Below, in pieces: positions 31,762-40,817 of a DNA stretch of 64,000 nucleotides. Every line of letters starts with the position of its first letter. Position 1 is the stretch's first letter. Source of the stretch: Hymenobacter taeanensis (GTDB taxonomy: Bacteria; Bacteroidota; Bacteroidia; Cytophagales; Hymenobacteraceae); the NCBI RefSeq assembly GCF_013137895.1, contig NZ_CP053538.1:619501-683500 (forward strand). The letters run 5' to 3'. The notes under the pieces are model-generated. The model did not search any database, had not been told where the DNA came from, and saw nothing but the letters and a program-made list of their open reading frames with translations. The position numbers were made by a program, and so were the translations under genes.

Positions 31762-34716
31762 ATGCCTAAACGTTTTCTATTGTTTTTTGCCCTAGTGTGG
31801 GCGAGCCTGGGAGCAGCCCAAGCCCAGTCCTCGGTGAGTGGGCGCGTGGTGGACGGCGCTGACCAGTCGCCCCTGATTGGGGCCAACGTGCTGGTGCGCG
31901 GCCTCTCCGCTGACTCAGTAAAGAGTGGTGCCGCTGCCGACGCCGACGGCAACTTCACCGTAACTGGCCTACCCAACGGCCGCTATGAGCTGAGCATTTC
32001 CTTCCTTGGTTACCAAACCCTGCGCCGCGAGCTTACGCTGGCGGGCCAGCCACTAGCGCTGGGAGCGCTGCCGCTGGCTACCGGTGGCGTTACCCTAAAA
32101 GGAGTGGAAGTAGTAGGGCAGGCGGCTGCGGCAGTACAAAAGGGCGACACTTCGCAATTTAATGCGGGCTCCTACAAAACTAACCCCGACGCCAACGCCC
32201 AGGACCTCATTACCAAAATGCCCGGCGTAACCGTTGACCCCACTTCGGGCAAGGTGCAGGCCCAGGGCGAGCAGGTGCAACGGGTGCTGGTAGATGGCAA
32301 AGAGTTTTTCGGCAACGACCCCGATGCGGTGCTCAAGAACATTCCGGCCGAAGTAATCGATAAAATTCAGGTGTATGACCGCGCTTCCGATCAAGCCCAG
32401 TTTACGGGCTTTGACGATGGCAACCAGCAGAAAACCATTAACATCGTTACCAAGCCTCAATTCCGGAACGGGCAGTTTGGCCGCGTGCTGGCCGGCTACG
32501 GCCCCCAGGACGACCGCTACCGCGTGAGTGGCAACCTCAACTCTTTTAGGGGCAAGCAGCGCCTCTCGGTGGTAGCGCAGAGCAACAACGTGAATGAGCA
32601 GAACTTTGGCACCGAAGATCTGCTGGGGGTGGTAGGCTCATCGCGCCAGGGCGGCGGGGGCGGCCAGCGCGGTCAGGGCGGAGGCCGCGTAGGCGGCGGC
32701 GGCCGAGGCGGTGGAGGCAATCAGGGCGGCAACAACGCCGGCGACTTTTTGGTGAACCAGCAGGGCGGCATTTCCAAAACGCACGCCATCGGCCTGAACT
32801 ACTCTGACACCTGGGGCACCAAAACCGATGTGCAGGGCAGCTACTTCTTCAACCTCAGCGACAACACCTCCCTCACCGATTTACTGCGCAACTACATAGC
32901 GCCGGCAGGCTCTACCCGCGACCTGCGCTACAATGAAACCTCCCTTACTACGAGCCGCAACATCAACAACCGCTTCAATCTGCGCCTCGACCACAAGTTT
33001 GATTCTCTGAATTCCATTCTGTGGCGGCCCAGCCTCTCGGTGCAGCGCAACACCGGCAACAGCAACCTCAATGGGCGCACGTATGATGTAAACTCTGGGG
33101 AGCAGCAACAAGGCCTGGGCAGCAACCTCAGCGACTACCGCTCGGCCCTCACGGGCATTACGGCAGGCAACCAGCTGCTATACCGCCACCGGTTCCTGAC
33201 GCGCCGCCGCACCCTTTCGGTAGGTCTCAACACTACCTACAACTCTAAAACCGGCGACAACAACCTGCTTTCCAGCACCTCGTCGGTTGACACGACGGGA
33301 ACTACCCAAACGGCGCTCCTCAACCAGTTTTCGGAGCTGACGCAGCAGGGCTGGGCCTGGAATGGCAACCTGAACTATACCGAGCCGCTAGGCCAGTACA
33401 GCCAGCTGCAGGCTGAGTACCGCATTTCGTACACGCCTAATGATTCTGATAAGAAGACCTACAACTTCTCGCCCGGCGAGCAGTCGTACACTATTCTCAA
33501 CGATACGCTGAGCAGCGTGTTTCAGAGCCGCTACCTCACCAATGCGGGCGGGCTCACCTACCGCTTCCAGAATCAGCAGCTGCAGTGGAATGTGGGTGCC
33601 ACCGTGCAGTACGCCCAGTTGCGCAGCGACCAGGAGTATCCGCGGGCAGCTCTCACGGAGCGCAACTTCCTGAACTTGCTGCCCAACGCTATGGTGCGCT
33701 ATAACTTTTCGCGGCAGCAAAACCTGCGCCTGAACTACCAGATGCGCACCAACTCACCGAACATTAGCCAGCTGCAGGAAGTGGTGAACAATGCCAACCC
33801 GCTGCAGCTCACTACCGGCAACCCCAACCTGCGCCAGGAGAACCAGCACAACCTGTTCATCCGGTACTCCTCGGCGGTGCCCGAAAAGTCGCGGTCATTT
33901 TTCGCCTTGATTGGGGGCTCCTACACCAACAACTACATCACCAACAGCACCATTTACGCGGCGGGCGGCCCGGTTGTGGTAGATGGCATTGTGATTCCGG
34001 CTGGTGGGCAGCTCACGCGCCCCGTTAACCTGGATCAGCAGTACAGTCTGCGCTCCTTCATGAACTACAGCCTGCCGCTGGCCTTTATTAAGTCAAACCT
34101 GAACCTGAATGCCAACGCTACCTATTCCCAAACGCCGGGCCTTGTATTTAATGAGCTGAACTACAGCCGTACTCCCAGCGCTGGACTCGGGGTGGTACTA
34201 AGCAGCAATATCAGCCCCCAGCTAGATTTCACTGTTTCCTCGAACACCAACCGCTCCTATGTGCGCAATAGCCTGCCCAACCAGGTTGACCGCGCCTACA
34301 CCCGGCAGAACACGGCCCTGCGCCTGAGCTGGATCATTACCAAGGGCATAACCGTGCAGTCTGATGTCAGCCACCAGTTGTATACTGGCCTGGCCGGCGG
34401 CTTCAACCAGAACTTCGTGCTCTGGAATGCTTCCATCGGCAAAAAGGTGTTTGCCAGCCAGCAGGGTGAAATCAAGCTGTATGGCTTTGACCTGCTCAAG
34501 CAGAACAACAGCCTCAGTGTGAACCCCACCTCAGCCTACCTCGAAACCACCCGAACCAACATCCTGCAGCGCTATTTCATGCTGATGTTTACGTACAACA
34601 TCCGCAACTTTGGGGGTGCCGGCAACAATGCCCTTCCCATTGACGATGAGCGGCCCGATGGCCCGCGCCGTGGTGGCTTTGGCCCTCCCGGTGGCCGCCC
34701 CGGCGGGGGTATGTAG
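31762..34716 (+). CDS. TonB-dependent-receptor-like outer membrane beta-barrel protein
   Basis: A 984-residue outer-membrane protein. Signal peptide (1-22, ending AAQAQ), a carboxypeptidase regulatory-like domain (about 25-110, VSGRVVDGADQSPLIGANVL), then a plug (about 125-235, DLITKMPGVTVD, LVDGKEFFGND, IDKIQVYDRASD) and a large barrel with many Gln/Asn strands. A Gly-rich insert (about 293-330, runs of GGGG with R, Q, N) interrupts the barrel, and the C-terminus is another Arg/Gly/Pro-rich tail. It belongs to the OMP_b-brl_3 group, not to the SusC group, and has no SusD partner. Substrate unknown. The stop codon lies in TAGGCCAC. Confidence 0.9.
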   Translation: MPKRFLLFFALVWASLGAAQAQSSVSGRVVDGADQSPLIGANVLVRGLSADSVKSGAAADADGNFTVTGLPNGRYELSISFLGYQTLRRELTLAGQPLALGALPLATGGVTLKGVEVVGQAAAAVQKGDTSQFNAGSYKTNPDANAQDLITKMPGVTVDPTSGKVQAQGEQVQRVLVDGKEFFGNDPDAVLKNIPAEVIDKIQVYDRASDQAQFTGFDDGNQQKTINIVTKPQFRNGQFGRVLAGYGPQDDRYRVSGNLNSFRGKQRLSVVAQSNNVNEQNFGTEDLLGVVGSSRQGGGGGQRGQGGGRVGGGGRGGGGNQGGNNAGDFLVNQQGGISKTHAIGLNYSDTWGTKTDVQGSYFFNLSDNTSLTDLLRNYIAPAGSTRDLRYNETSLTTSRNINNRFNLRLDHKFDSLNSILWRPSLSVQRNTGNSNLNGRTYDVNSGEQQQGLGSNLSDYRSALTGITAGNQLLYRHRFLTRRRTLSVGLNTTYNSKTGDNNLLSSTSSVDTTGTTQTALLNQFSELTQQGWAWNGNLNYTEPLGQYSQLQAEYRISYTPNDSDKKTYNFSPGEQSYTILNDTLSSVFQSRYLTNAGGLTYRFQNQQLQWNVGATVQYAQLRSDQEYPRAALTERNFLNLLPNAMVRYNFSRQQNLRLNYQMRTNSPNISQLQEVVNNANPLQLTTGNPNLRQENQHNLFIRYSSAVPEKSRSFFALIGGSYTNNYITNSTIYAAGGPVVVDGIVIPAGGQLTRPVNLDQQYSLRSFMNYSLPLAFIKSNLNLNANATYSQTPGLVFNELNYSRTPSAGLGVVLSSNISPQLDFTVSSNTNRSYVRNSLPNQVDRAYTRQNTALRLSWIITKGITVQSDVSHQLYTGLAGGFNQNFVLWNASIGKKVFASQQGEIKLYGFDLLKQNNSLSVNPTSAYLETTRTNILQRYFMLMFTYNIRNFGGAGNNALPIDDERPDGPRRGGFGPPGGRPGGGM

Positions 34717-34736
34717 GCCACTTCCTGCATATATTT

Positions 34737-34776
34737 AATGCCACTGGCTTTGTTGCTGGTGGCATTACTGCTTTTA
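34737..34776 (+). terminator. Probable terminator of the receptor gene
   Basis: AATGCCAC (34737-34744) and GTGGCATT (34759-34766) form a stem, followed by ACTGCTTTT. The stem is modest, so this is likely but not certain. Confidence 0.55.
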
Positions 34777-34986
34777 GGGGCTGGCGGCTTCGCTGGGAGT
34801 GGCCTAGCCGTTTACTTGCTCTTGCAGCAGTTTTTGTTTGGTGCGCAGGTAAAAGGAAAGTAGTATTCTACCTTTCTTTTGTACTTGCGGCCGGCGGGCA
34901 CCGGTTCGCTTAAATTTTTCCCCTTCTTTGTAAACAGCAGGGCTTTCCTGGCCACTATAGGCCACCCTGCATGTTGCTTGCTTTCC

Positions 34987-37143
34987 ATGAAACGACTTGT
35001 ATTCTTCCTGTGCGGCCTGCTGCCTTGGCTGGCCACTGCGCAGTCGGTTACCGTTCCGAATACCCTAGATGTAGCCGGCCTGCACCTGCGCTTTACCCCC
35101 GCCGGCCGCACCGCCGTTCAGCAAAAAGTAGATGCCCTGCGTCGGCATCAGGCCTCGTTTCAGTCGCGCGTGACGCTGGCCGACGCCTATTTTCCGCTCA
35201 TCGACCGGGTATTTCAGCAGGAGGGCTTGCCGCTTGATTTCCACTTCTTGGCCCTGCAGGAAAGTGGCCTACAGGGTGATGCCCAGAGCATTCATGATGC
35301 GGTGGGCTACTGGCAGTTTAAGCGGGAGTCGGCCGCAGACTTTGGCTTGGTCATGACCGATGCCGTGGATGAGCGCAAGCACATTACGGCCTCTTCTAAG
35401 GCGGCGGCGCAATACCTGCTGCGCAACAACAAAACCTTCCACAACTGGATTAACTCGCTGCTGAGCTATAACCTGGGCCTCACGGGTACCAAGCCCTATA
35501 CCCTACCCACCGACTACGATGCCACCAACGTAGAAATATCGGAGCAGACGAACCCTTACATTCTTACGTTTCTGGCGCACAAGGTAGCGTTTGAGCCGGC
35601 CATTGGCCTGAATACAAAGCCGCCTCTGATGCTGCAGGAGTTTCCGGCCCCGGCGGGCCAGCCTCTTGCTGTAATGGCCCAGGCCATGCAGCAGGACCCC
35701 ACTGAGTTGGCGAAATACAACCGCTGGCTGCTGGCCCCCACGGTACCCACCGACCGCGTGTACTCCATGCTGGTGCCCATTACTGACCCGCTGCAGCTTA
35801 CTGCCCTGGCGGCTCAGCAGAAAAATGCGGCCAGTGGCCAGCTGCTCAACAAGCCCCAGCCCGACCCTGAAAACGCCGATTTTGTGCGCGTAAACGGACT
35901 TCGGGCCCTAATTGCCCTGCCCGGCGACACCAAGGAGAGCCTGGCCCAGCGTGGTAAGCTGAAGATGCGCAAGTTCCTGCAATACAATGACCTGTTTGCC
36001 TTCGATAACATTGTAGCGGGCCAGCCCTACTTCGTGCAGAAAAAGCGCGACAAGGCGGCCGTGGAGTACCACGTGGCAAGGCCGGGCGAAAGCGTAGCTA
36101 CCGTCTCGCAGAAGTACGGCATCAGGGCAAAAGCCATTTGGAGCAAGAACCGGATGGCCCGCAATGAGGAGCTGCGGGCAGGCCGCGTGCTGTGGCTTCA
36201 GCACACCCGCCCCAAAAGTGTGCCCATTGAGTACGCCGACGGCAACAATGCGCCGGCCCTGGCCGCATTTGAGCGCCCTGTTTCCGCTGACGCTCCTGCT
36301 TCGGCAAAAGCAGAAAAGCCCAGTCCCACCCAGGAACAAGGTACCGCTGTAGGCTGGCCCACTACCAGTCGTGCTCCGGCAACCAAGACTGCTCCGGCAC
36401 CCTCCCCGGCGCCCGGCACCTCCGTAGTGCAGCCAGACAGCGCCACCGACGAGCACACCGAGAATCTGAATGATCTGCCACCGGCCCCGACTAAAGTGGC
36501 TTCCGACACTCCGCAGAATAGTAACAGCACATCCACAGCCGCTGCCTCTGCTTCATCAGCCCCAGCCCCCAGAAAGCCCCTGCCCGCCTCTGCTCCCATT
36601 GCCGATGAGCCTCTTGAAGAAGCAACTGAATCGGAGCCGGCAGCAACTCCGGCACCAGTAGCAATGCCTGCGGCCTCTCCTTCGGTGGTAAATGCACCAA
36701 TTGCGGTGCCTACCCAGCCGGTGGTACCCGTTGCCCCAACGGTTGTGCAGCCAGTGCCCGCAAGTGGCCTGCATACGGTGGAGCCAAAGGAAAACCTGTA
36801 CTCCGTAGCGCGCCGCTTTGCCCTGCGCCCTGCTGATATTGTAGCCTGGAACAATTTACCGCAAAACCCCTCTCTGCGTATTGGGCAGGTACTGCGGCTC
36901 ACTGCTCCCGTGGCCGCAGAACCAGCAACAACCCCTGCTGCAGGTTCTGCGCCGGCCCAAACGACTGCTACGCCGGCGGCCACTGAGGGTATTCGCCATA
37001 CAGTACAGCAAGGCGAAACCCTGTATAGCATTTCGCGGCGCTACGCCGTTACGCCGGCTCAATTGCAGGAATGGAATAACAAGCCTGATACCGGCGTCAA
37101 AATTGGTGAGGTACTGGTAGTGAAGTTCACCAGCAAGCCATAA
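34987..37143 (+). CDS. Lytic transglycosylase with three LysM domains (MltD-like)
   Basis: A 718-residue cell-wall enzyme. Signal peptide (MKRLVFFLCGLLPWLATAQ). Lytic transglycosylase domain about 55-230 with the catalytic Glu92 in LALQESGLQ, and GYWQFKRESA and LLSYNLGLTG motifs. LysM domain 1 at about 361-405, then a Pro/Ala/Ser/Thr-rich linker of about 190 residues, LysM 2 at about 596-638 and LysM 3 at about 669-711. It cuts peptidoglycan glycan strands and binds them through the LysM units. The start at 34987 was chosen because the longer TTG frame adds 36 residues before the signal peptide. Overlaps in style with the next gene, which shares the last LysM. Confidence 0.93.
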   Translation: MKRLVFFLCGLLPWLATAQSVTVPNTLDVAGLHLRFTPAGRTAVQQKVDALRRHQASFQSRVTLADAYFPLIDRVFQQEGLPLDFHFLALQESGLQGDAQSIHDAVGYWQFKRESAADFGLVMTDAVDERKHITASSKAAAQYLLRNNKTFHNWINSLLSYNLGLTGTKPYTLPTDYDATNVEISEQTNPYILTFLAHKVAFEPAIGLNTKPPLMLQEFPAPAGQPLAVMAQAMQQDPTELAKYNRWLLAPTVPTDRVYSMLVPITDPLQLTALAAQQKNAASGQLLNKPQPDPENADFVRVNGLRALIALPGDTKESLAQRGKLKMRKFLQYNDLFAFDNIVAGQPYFVQKKRDKAAVEYHVARPGESVATVSQKYGIRAKAIWSKNRMARNEELRAGRVLWLQHTRPKSVPIEYADGNNAPALAAFERPVSADAPASAKAEKPSPTQEQGTAVGWPTTSRAPATKTAPAPSPAPGTSVVQPDSATDEHTENLNDLPPAPTKVASDTPQNSNSTSTAAASASSAPAPRKPLPASAPIADEPLEEATESEPAATPAPVAMPAASPSVVNAPIAVPTQPVVPVAPTVVQPVPASGLHTVEPKENLYSVARRFALRPADIVAWNNLPQNPSLRIGQVLRLTAPVAAEPATTPAAGSAPAQTTATPAATEGIRHTVQQGETLYSISRRYAVTPAQLQEWNNKPDTGVKIGEVLVVKFTSKP

Positions 37144-37157
37144 GATGACGGCGTCTT

Positions 37158-37192
37158 CTCGCCCAGGCCACCTACATACTGGCCTGGGCGAG
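37158..37192. repeat. Intergenic hairpin between two LysM genes
   Basis: Perfect 13-bp arms (37158-37170 and 37180-37192) with a 9-base loop, GC-rich (CTCGCCCAGGCCA). There is no T-tract, so it may stabilise the upstream message or mark its end through Rho (inference). Confidence 0.8.
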
Positions 37193-37267
37193 AGGCCTAC
37201 GCGTTGTTTGGCCTCACCCTTCCACCCTCCAACTCCATCCTATTTCCTTACTCTACTCACTGTACGA

Positions 37268-37975
37268 ATGCGTTTCCTTTTTAGCGCGCAACTTTTTGCC
37301 GGCCTGTTGCTTGGCTCCCTCACCGCACACGCGCAAAAGGCTCCGGCCTTACCCCCTCTTTCCGAAGATTCTGTGCGGGTAATGTCGGGGCTGGTGCAAA
37401 CTAGTGTGCGTCAATTGCGTGGTATCTATTTCGAGCCTAACGATGCCCAGGCAACTCAGCTGATCGAGACGGCTCTGCAGGATATTCCGGCGCTTAACCA
37501 GCGCCTGAGCCACTATACCACCAGCCTTTCGCCGGCGCAGCAGCAGGCTCTGGCCAAGCGCTTGCGTCAGCAGCCCTGGCAAGTTGAGCTGCGCACCCTG
37601 CTGCGGAGTCCTCAGTTCCGAGGCTTTGATGCCCGGGCGGCCAAAAACCCGGCGCTGCAAGCCGCCGCCACGCGTCTTAAGGCCACCGGCTTTGTAGGAA
37701 GCCCACTGCCTGCTCCCGCGCCGGCGCCCCCCGTAGCAGCAACTGCCAGCCCGGCCGCTCCTACCATGGGCTTGATGCCAACAGCACCCAAAGATGCCGC
37801 CCCGAAACCAGCCCAGGAGGCGCATAACCAGCATACGGTACAGAAGGGCGAAACTCTTTTCAGCATTGCTAAGCACTACGGAGTATCCACCACGCAGCTG
37901 CAGCAGTGGAATGGCAAGTCCAATACCGGCGTCCGGATTGGGGAGGTATTGCTGCTGGAAGCCGCTACCAAGTAA
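37268..37975 (+). CDS. LysM-domain exported protein
   Basis: A 235-residue protein with a signal peptide (MRFLFSAQLFAGLLLGSLTAHAQ), a helical region of about 120 residues (LSEDSVRVMSGLVQTSVRQL, LSPAQQQALAKRLRQQ) and a Pro/Ala-rich linker. A C-terminal LysM domain (QHTVQKGETLFSIAKHYG ... GEVLLLE) follows and is close to the third LysM of the preceding protein. The helical part is unknown. It probably binds peptidoglycan in the periplasm and may work with the lytic transglycosylase, 124 bases upstream. Confidence 0.85.
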   Translation: MRFLFSAQLFAGLLLGSLTAHAQKAPALPPLSEDSVRVMSGLVQTSVRQLRGIYFEPNDAQATQLIETALQDIPALNQRLSHYTTSLSPAQQQALAKRLRQQPWQVELRTLLRSPQFRGFDARAAKNPALQAAATRLKATGFVGSPLPAPAPAPPVAATASPAAPTMGLMPTAPKDAAPKPAQEAHNQHTVQKGETLFSIAKHYGVSTTQLQQWNGKSNTGVRIGEVLLLEAATK

Positions 37976-38013
37976 CTGCCTATACCACGGAAAAACTGCA
38001 GTATACCGCATGA

Positions 38014-38045
38014 CAAACGCCACTCTTTGGAGTGGCGTTTGTTAT
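38014..38045 (+). terminator. Terminator of the LysM gene
   Basis: 12-bp arms (38014-38025, 38030-38041) of CAAACGCCACTC type with a 4-base loop and a short T/A-rich tail. Confidence 0.8.
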
Positions 38046-38258
38046 TATAAGCCCTAATAAAGCTTGTGTAGCCTGTGCTCTTCTCCTACGTGCGCTATGC
38101 CCCATAAAAGATTGTTCTTCTGAATAAGGCCCAAGCTGGGGCCTACTGCACCACGCGCATACAAGCCCACGTTGCTTAGTAGCTACAAGTTTAGTGTACT
38201 ATATCAGAAAGTAGGGTACCACGCAACTAGGTTTCCTGGCTAAAGTGGCCTAGCCTTC

Positions 38259-39425
38259 TTACTGCCAGTAGCTGGGCCGCACGTTGGTGCCGCGCTTACG
38301 GCAGTCAAGGCAGTCAGCGGTTGAGTATAAGTAGCCGCCACCTAAGTAAGGAGGAAGCTGTGCTATGGGAACGGGGAAGCCCGAGGAGAAAAAACTAAAA
38401 ATTTCTCGCTCTGTAGGAGGCATGGGGTCTTTCGGCTGCGGAATAGTATCGGGCTTACAATACTCGTAGCCCGTAACCCGGGGCCAGTCGCTGGGCAATT
38501 CGTCGCGCGTGATAAAGAGGCGCTTCTCCCTCACCGATTGCGCTCCCACGTACCCAATAACATCTTCACTCGCATCCGTAACGTTGTGCACGTTTCCGGT
38601 GAGTTGAGAAGGCAATGGGTCGAAGAGGGTGCCAATATTCTCGGTGTTCTTGCGCAGCGTCTCCCAATAGGCATATTCATCAGGCGTGAGGGAGTATTGC
38701 TTTACCAGAATACTGTATTTCTGGCGCAGCTTCACGGTATTGCGGGGTAAGAGCGCAAGCCGCTGCTGTGAGATTACGTCCTGCGCCAGCTTTACACTAG
38801 TGCCTATTATAATTGCCGATGGAGCTTCCCTCGCCCAGCAGTTATAGATATCCTCTTTTCTATCAAACAAGCCCCCATTCCTGTACTCTAAGGTAGACCG
38901 GAAAGCGGAGGTGAATTCCCAGGTTTCGTCGTAGCTCCAACGGTAGTAACGCGACTGCTGCGTATCATCGTGGGCATTCACCCATATTTGCAGTCCGTCG
39001 CTACCTGGCCGCCAGGTGATAGAGTCAATAGCGGGGGTGGTTTTTGCTAGTGTAAAGTCAGAGGCATACTCCCGCCCGTTTGCCAGGGTAAAACGCAGGC
39101 GTACCGGCTTACTGCCCGCCAGCGAAAGTGCAGCGGAGGTATAAGTACCCGCAGGACTTTCCGTTAGCGGGTAACGCTGGCCTCCCTCCTGCTCTATAAA
39201 CACCTTGGCTTTGCCTTCTACTGGTGCCGGCCCCGTTTGCCCAATACTGGTAGTTCGTTTGAGCAGAATGGTGGTTGTTCCACTGGAGTTAATGCTCCCA
39301 TCAACCACCAGATAGCTACTGACAGCATCCGCCACTTTTGGCTCGAAGGGCTCAATGCAGCTTGTTAGTAAAAATAATCCGGCCCCTACACAAAGGCAGT
39401 TGCGCAAAAATAAACTAGGTCTCAT
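38259..39425 (-). CDS. DUF4249 lipoprotein, copy 1
   Basis: A 388-residue lipoprotein with lipobox LLTSC (Cys at about residue 23) followed by IEPFEPKVADA. The body is a DUF4249 domain (YLVVDGSIN, AKVFIEQEGG, YRWSYDETWEF, TGNVHNVTDAS, YVGAQSV). A Cys pair near the end (STADCLDCRKRGTNVRPSYW) is typical. DUF4249 proteins are found in Bacteroidota, usually beside a TonB-dependent receptor, and have no known activity. Here two copies stand in tandem without one. Confidence 0.92.
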   Translation of the reverse strand: MRPSLFLRNCLCVGAGLFLLTSCIEPFEPKVADAVSSYLVVDGSINSSGTTTILLKRTTSIGQTGPAPVEGKAKVFIEQEGGQRYPLTESPAGTYTSAALSLAGSKPVRLRFTLANGREYASDFTLAKTTPAIDSITWRPGSDGLQIWVNAHDDTQQSRYYRWSYDETWEFTSAFRSTLEYRNGGLFDRKEDIYNCWAREAPSAIIIGTSVKLAQDVISQQRLALLPRNTVKLRQKYSILVKQYSLTPDEYAYWETLRKNTENIGTLFDPLPSQLTGNVHNVTDASEDVIGYVGAQSVREKRLFITRDELPSDWPRVTGYEYCKPDTIPQPKDPMPPTEREIFSFFSSGFPVPIAQLPPYLGGGYLYSTADCLDCRKRGTNVRPSYWQ

Positions 39426-39500
39426 AATTAACTTGAGGTACTGATAGCAAGCAATGCTTACGGTGGAGATAGTAATAGATAAGAACTGCCAAGGCGGCTC

Positions 39501-40607
39501 TTACTTCCAAAAGCTTGGGCGCACATTTACGCCACGCTTGCGGCAGTCTATGCACTCAGTAGTTGAGTAATATATTCCCGCTTTGTCCATAGCAATAGGA
39601 GTGTATTTCCCGTCCGCGAAAAGATCTTCACTAGTTGCTGTATCCAACGGGCAGCTTTCGTAACCCGTAACGCGGGGCCAGCTGGGCGGTAAGTCGCTTC
39701 GATCAATAAAGATACGTTGCTCGACTACCGACTGAGCGCCCACAAACCCTAGAACTTCTTCGGAAGCATCGGTGAGGTTGTGCACGTTACCTGTGAGCTG
39801 AGTAGGCAACGGGTCGAACAAGGTACCAATGCTTTCTGTATTCTTGCGCAAGGCCTCCCAATAGGTGTATTCCTCTAGGGAGAGAGCATACTGCCTGACT
39901 AGTATGCTGTATTTAGTTATCAGCTTAGTAGACCTCTCTGGTAGTAGCGTAATGGGCTGTTCCGATACCACGTTGCGGCTCAGCCTTACAGTGTTGCCCA
40001 GCGTAATAGTTGAGGGGGCTTCCTGCCCCCAACAGTGATTAATATCTTCTTGGCGGTCAACTAACTTCTTGTTTTTGTATTCCAGATAAGAGGCATACCG
40101 AGACCGAAATTCCCACGTCTCTTCGTAGCTCCAGCGGAAGTAGCGCGTGGCATTGGTTTCGTCATGCGCATTCACATAAATCTGCAGCCCTTGGTCACCG
40201 ATTTTCCAGGAAACTGAGTCAATGGGTGGGGTGTACTTGGCAGGCGTATAGTCAGAGACATACTCCCGCCCGCTGGATGTAGTAAAGTGCAGTCGTACGC
40301 CTGTCTCTGCTGTCAAGGATAGAGCAGCCGAGCTATAAGTGCCTACGGGGCCTTCAGTAAGCGGGTACTGACGCCCACTTGCTTCCTCAATATACACTCG
40401 GGCTTTGCCTTCTACCGGTGCTTTGCCACCCTGGCCTAGGCCTAGCGTGCGCGACAAGCGAATGGTGCTCACCCCCTGCGTACTGATAGCACCGTCTACT
40501 ACCAGGTAGCTACTCGGGGCATCCGCTACTTTCGGCTCAAACGGCTCAATGCAACTTCCCACCAGCAACGCCAGCATAATTGCATACACGCGTAACCATA
40601 TGTTCAT
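39501..40607 (-). CDS. DUF4249 lipoprotein, copy 2
   Basis: A 368-residue lipoprotein that is clearly a paralogue of the neighbour: same lipobox context (GSC then IEPFEPKVADAPSS), same VVDG start, same WEALRKNTESIGTLFDPLP segment and same CIDCRKRGVNVRPSFW end. It lacks the Pro-rich insert of copy 1 near residue 330. The two genes are on the same strand, 75 bases apart, and probably arose by tandem duplication. It is the upstream gene of the pair. Confidence 0.92.
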   Translation of the reverse strand: MNIWLRVYAIMLALLVGSCIEPFEPKVADAPSSYLVVDGAISTQGVSTIRLSRTLGLGQGGKAPVEGKARVYIEEASGRQYPLTEGPVGTYSSAALSLTAETGVRLHFTTSSGREYVSDYTPAKYTPPIDSVSWKIGDQGLQIYVNAHDETNATRYFRWSYEETWEFRSRYASYLEYKNKKLVDRQEDINHCWGQEAPSTITLGNTVRLSRNVVSEQPITLLPERSTKLITKYSILVRQYALSLEEYTYWEALRKNTESIGTLFDPLPTQLTGNVHNLTDASEEVLGFVGAQSVVEQRIFIDRSDLPPSWPRVTGYESCPLDTATSEDLFADGKYTPIAMDKAGIYYSTTECIDCRKRGVNVRPSFWK

Positions 40608-40817
40608 ATCAGTAAGCTAACGCAACCCCCTATATAGAATGCTAAATATACGTAGTAACTCAGCTTTATCAGCTATTCGTCAAAACAGGCCTAGCGCTGC
40701 TACAAGCGCCTTAATCTGATTACGTAAAAAGGAGTGCTTTTACAACTTTCCTTTCCCCTTCTCCAGCGGTAACTTTACTTTCCGCTTCTTGCCCTAACGG
40801 CCCGAAGCCCGTTGCCC

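Noticed and set aside
36198..37031. A 277-codon minus-strand frame rich in Ala and Gly
   Set aside because: Antisense to the Pro/Ala linker and LysM domains of the lytic transglycosylase; no family resemblance.
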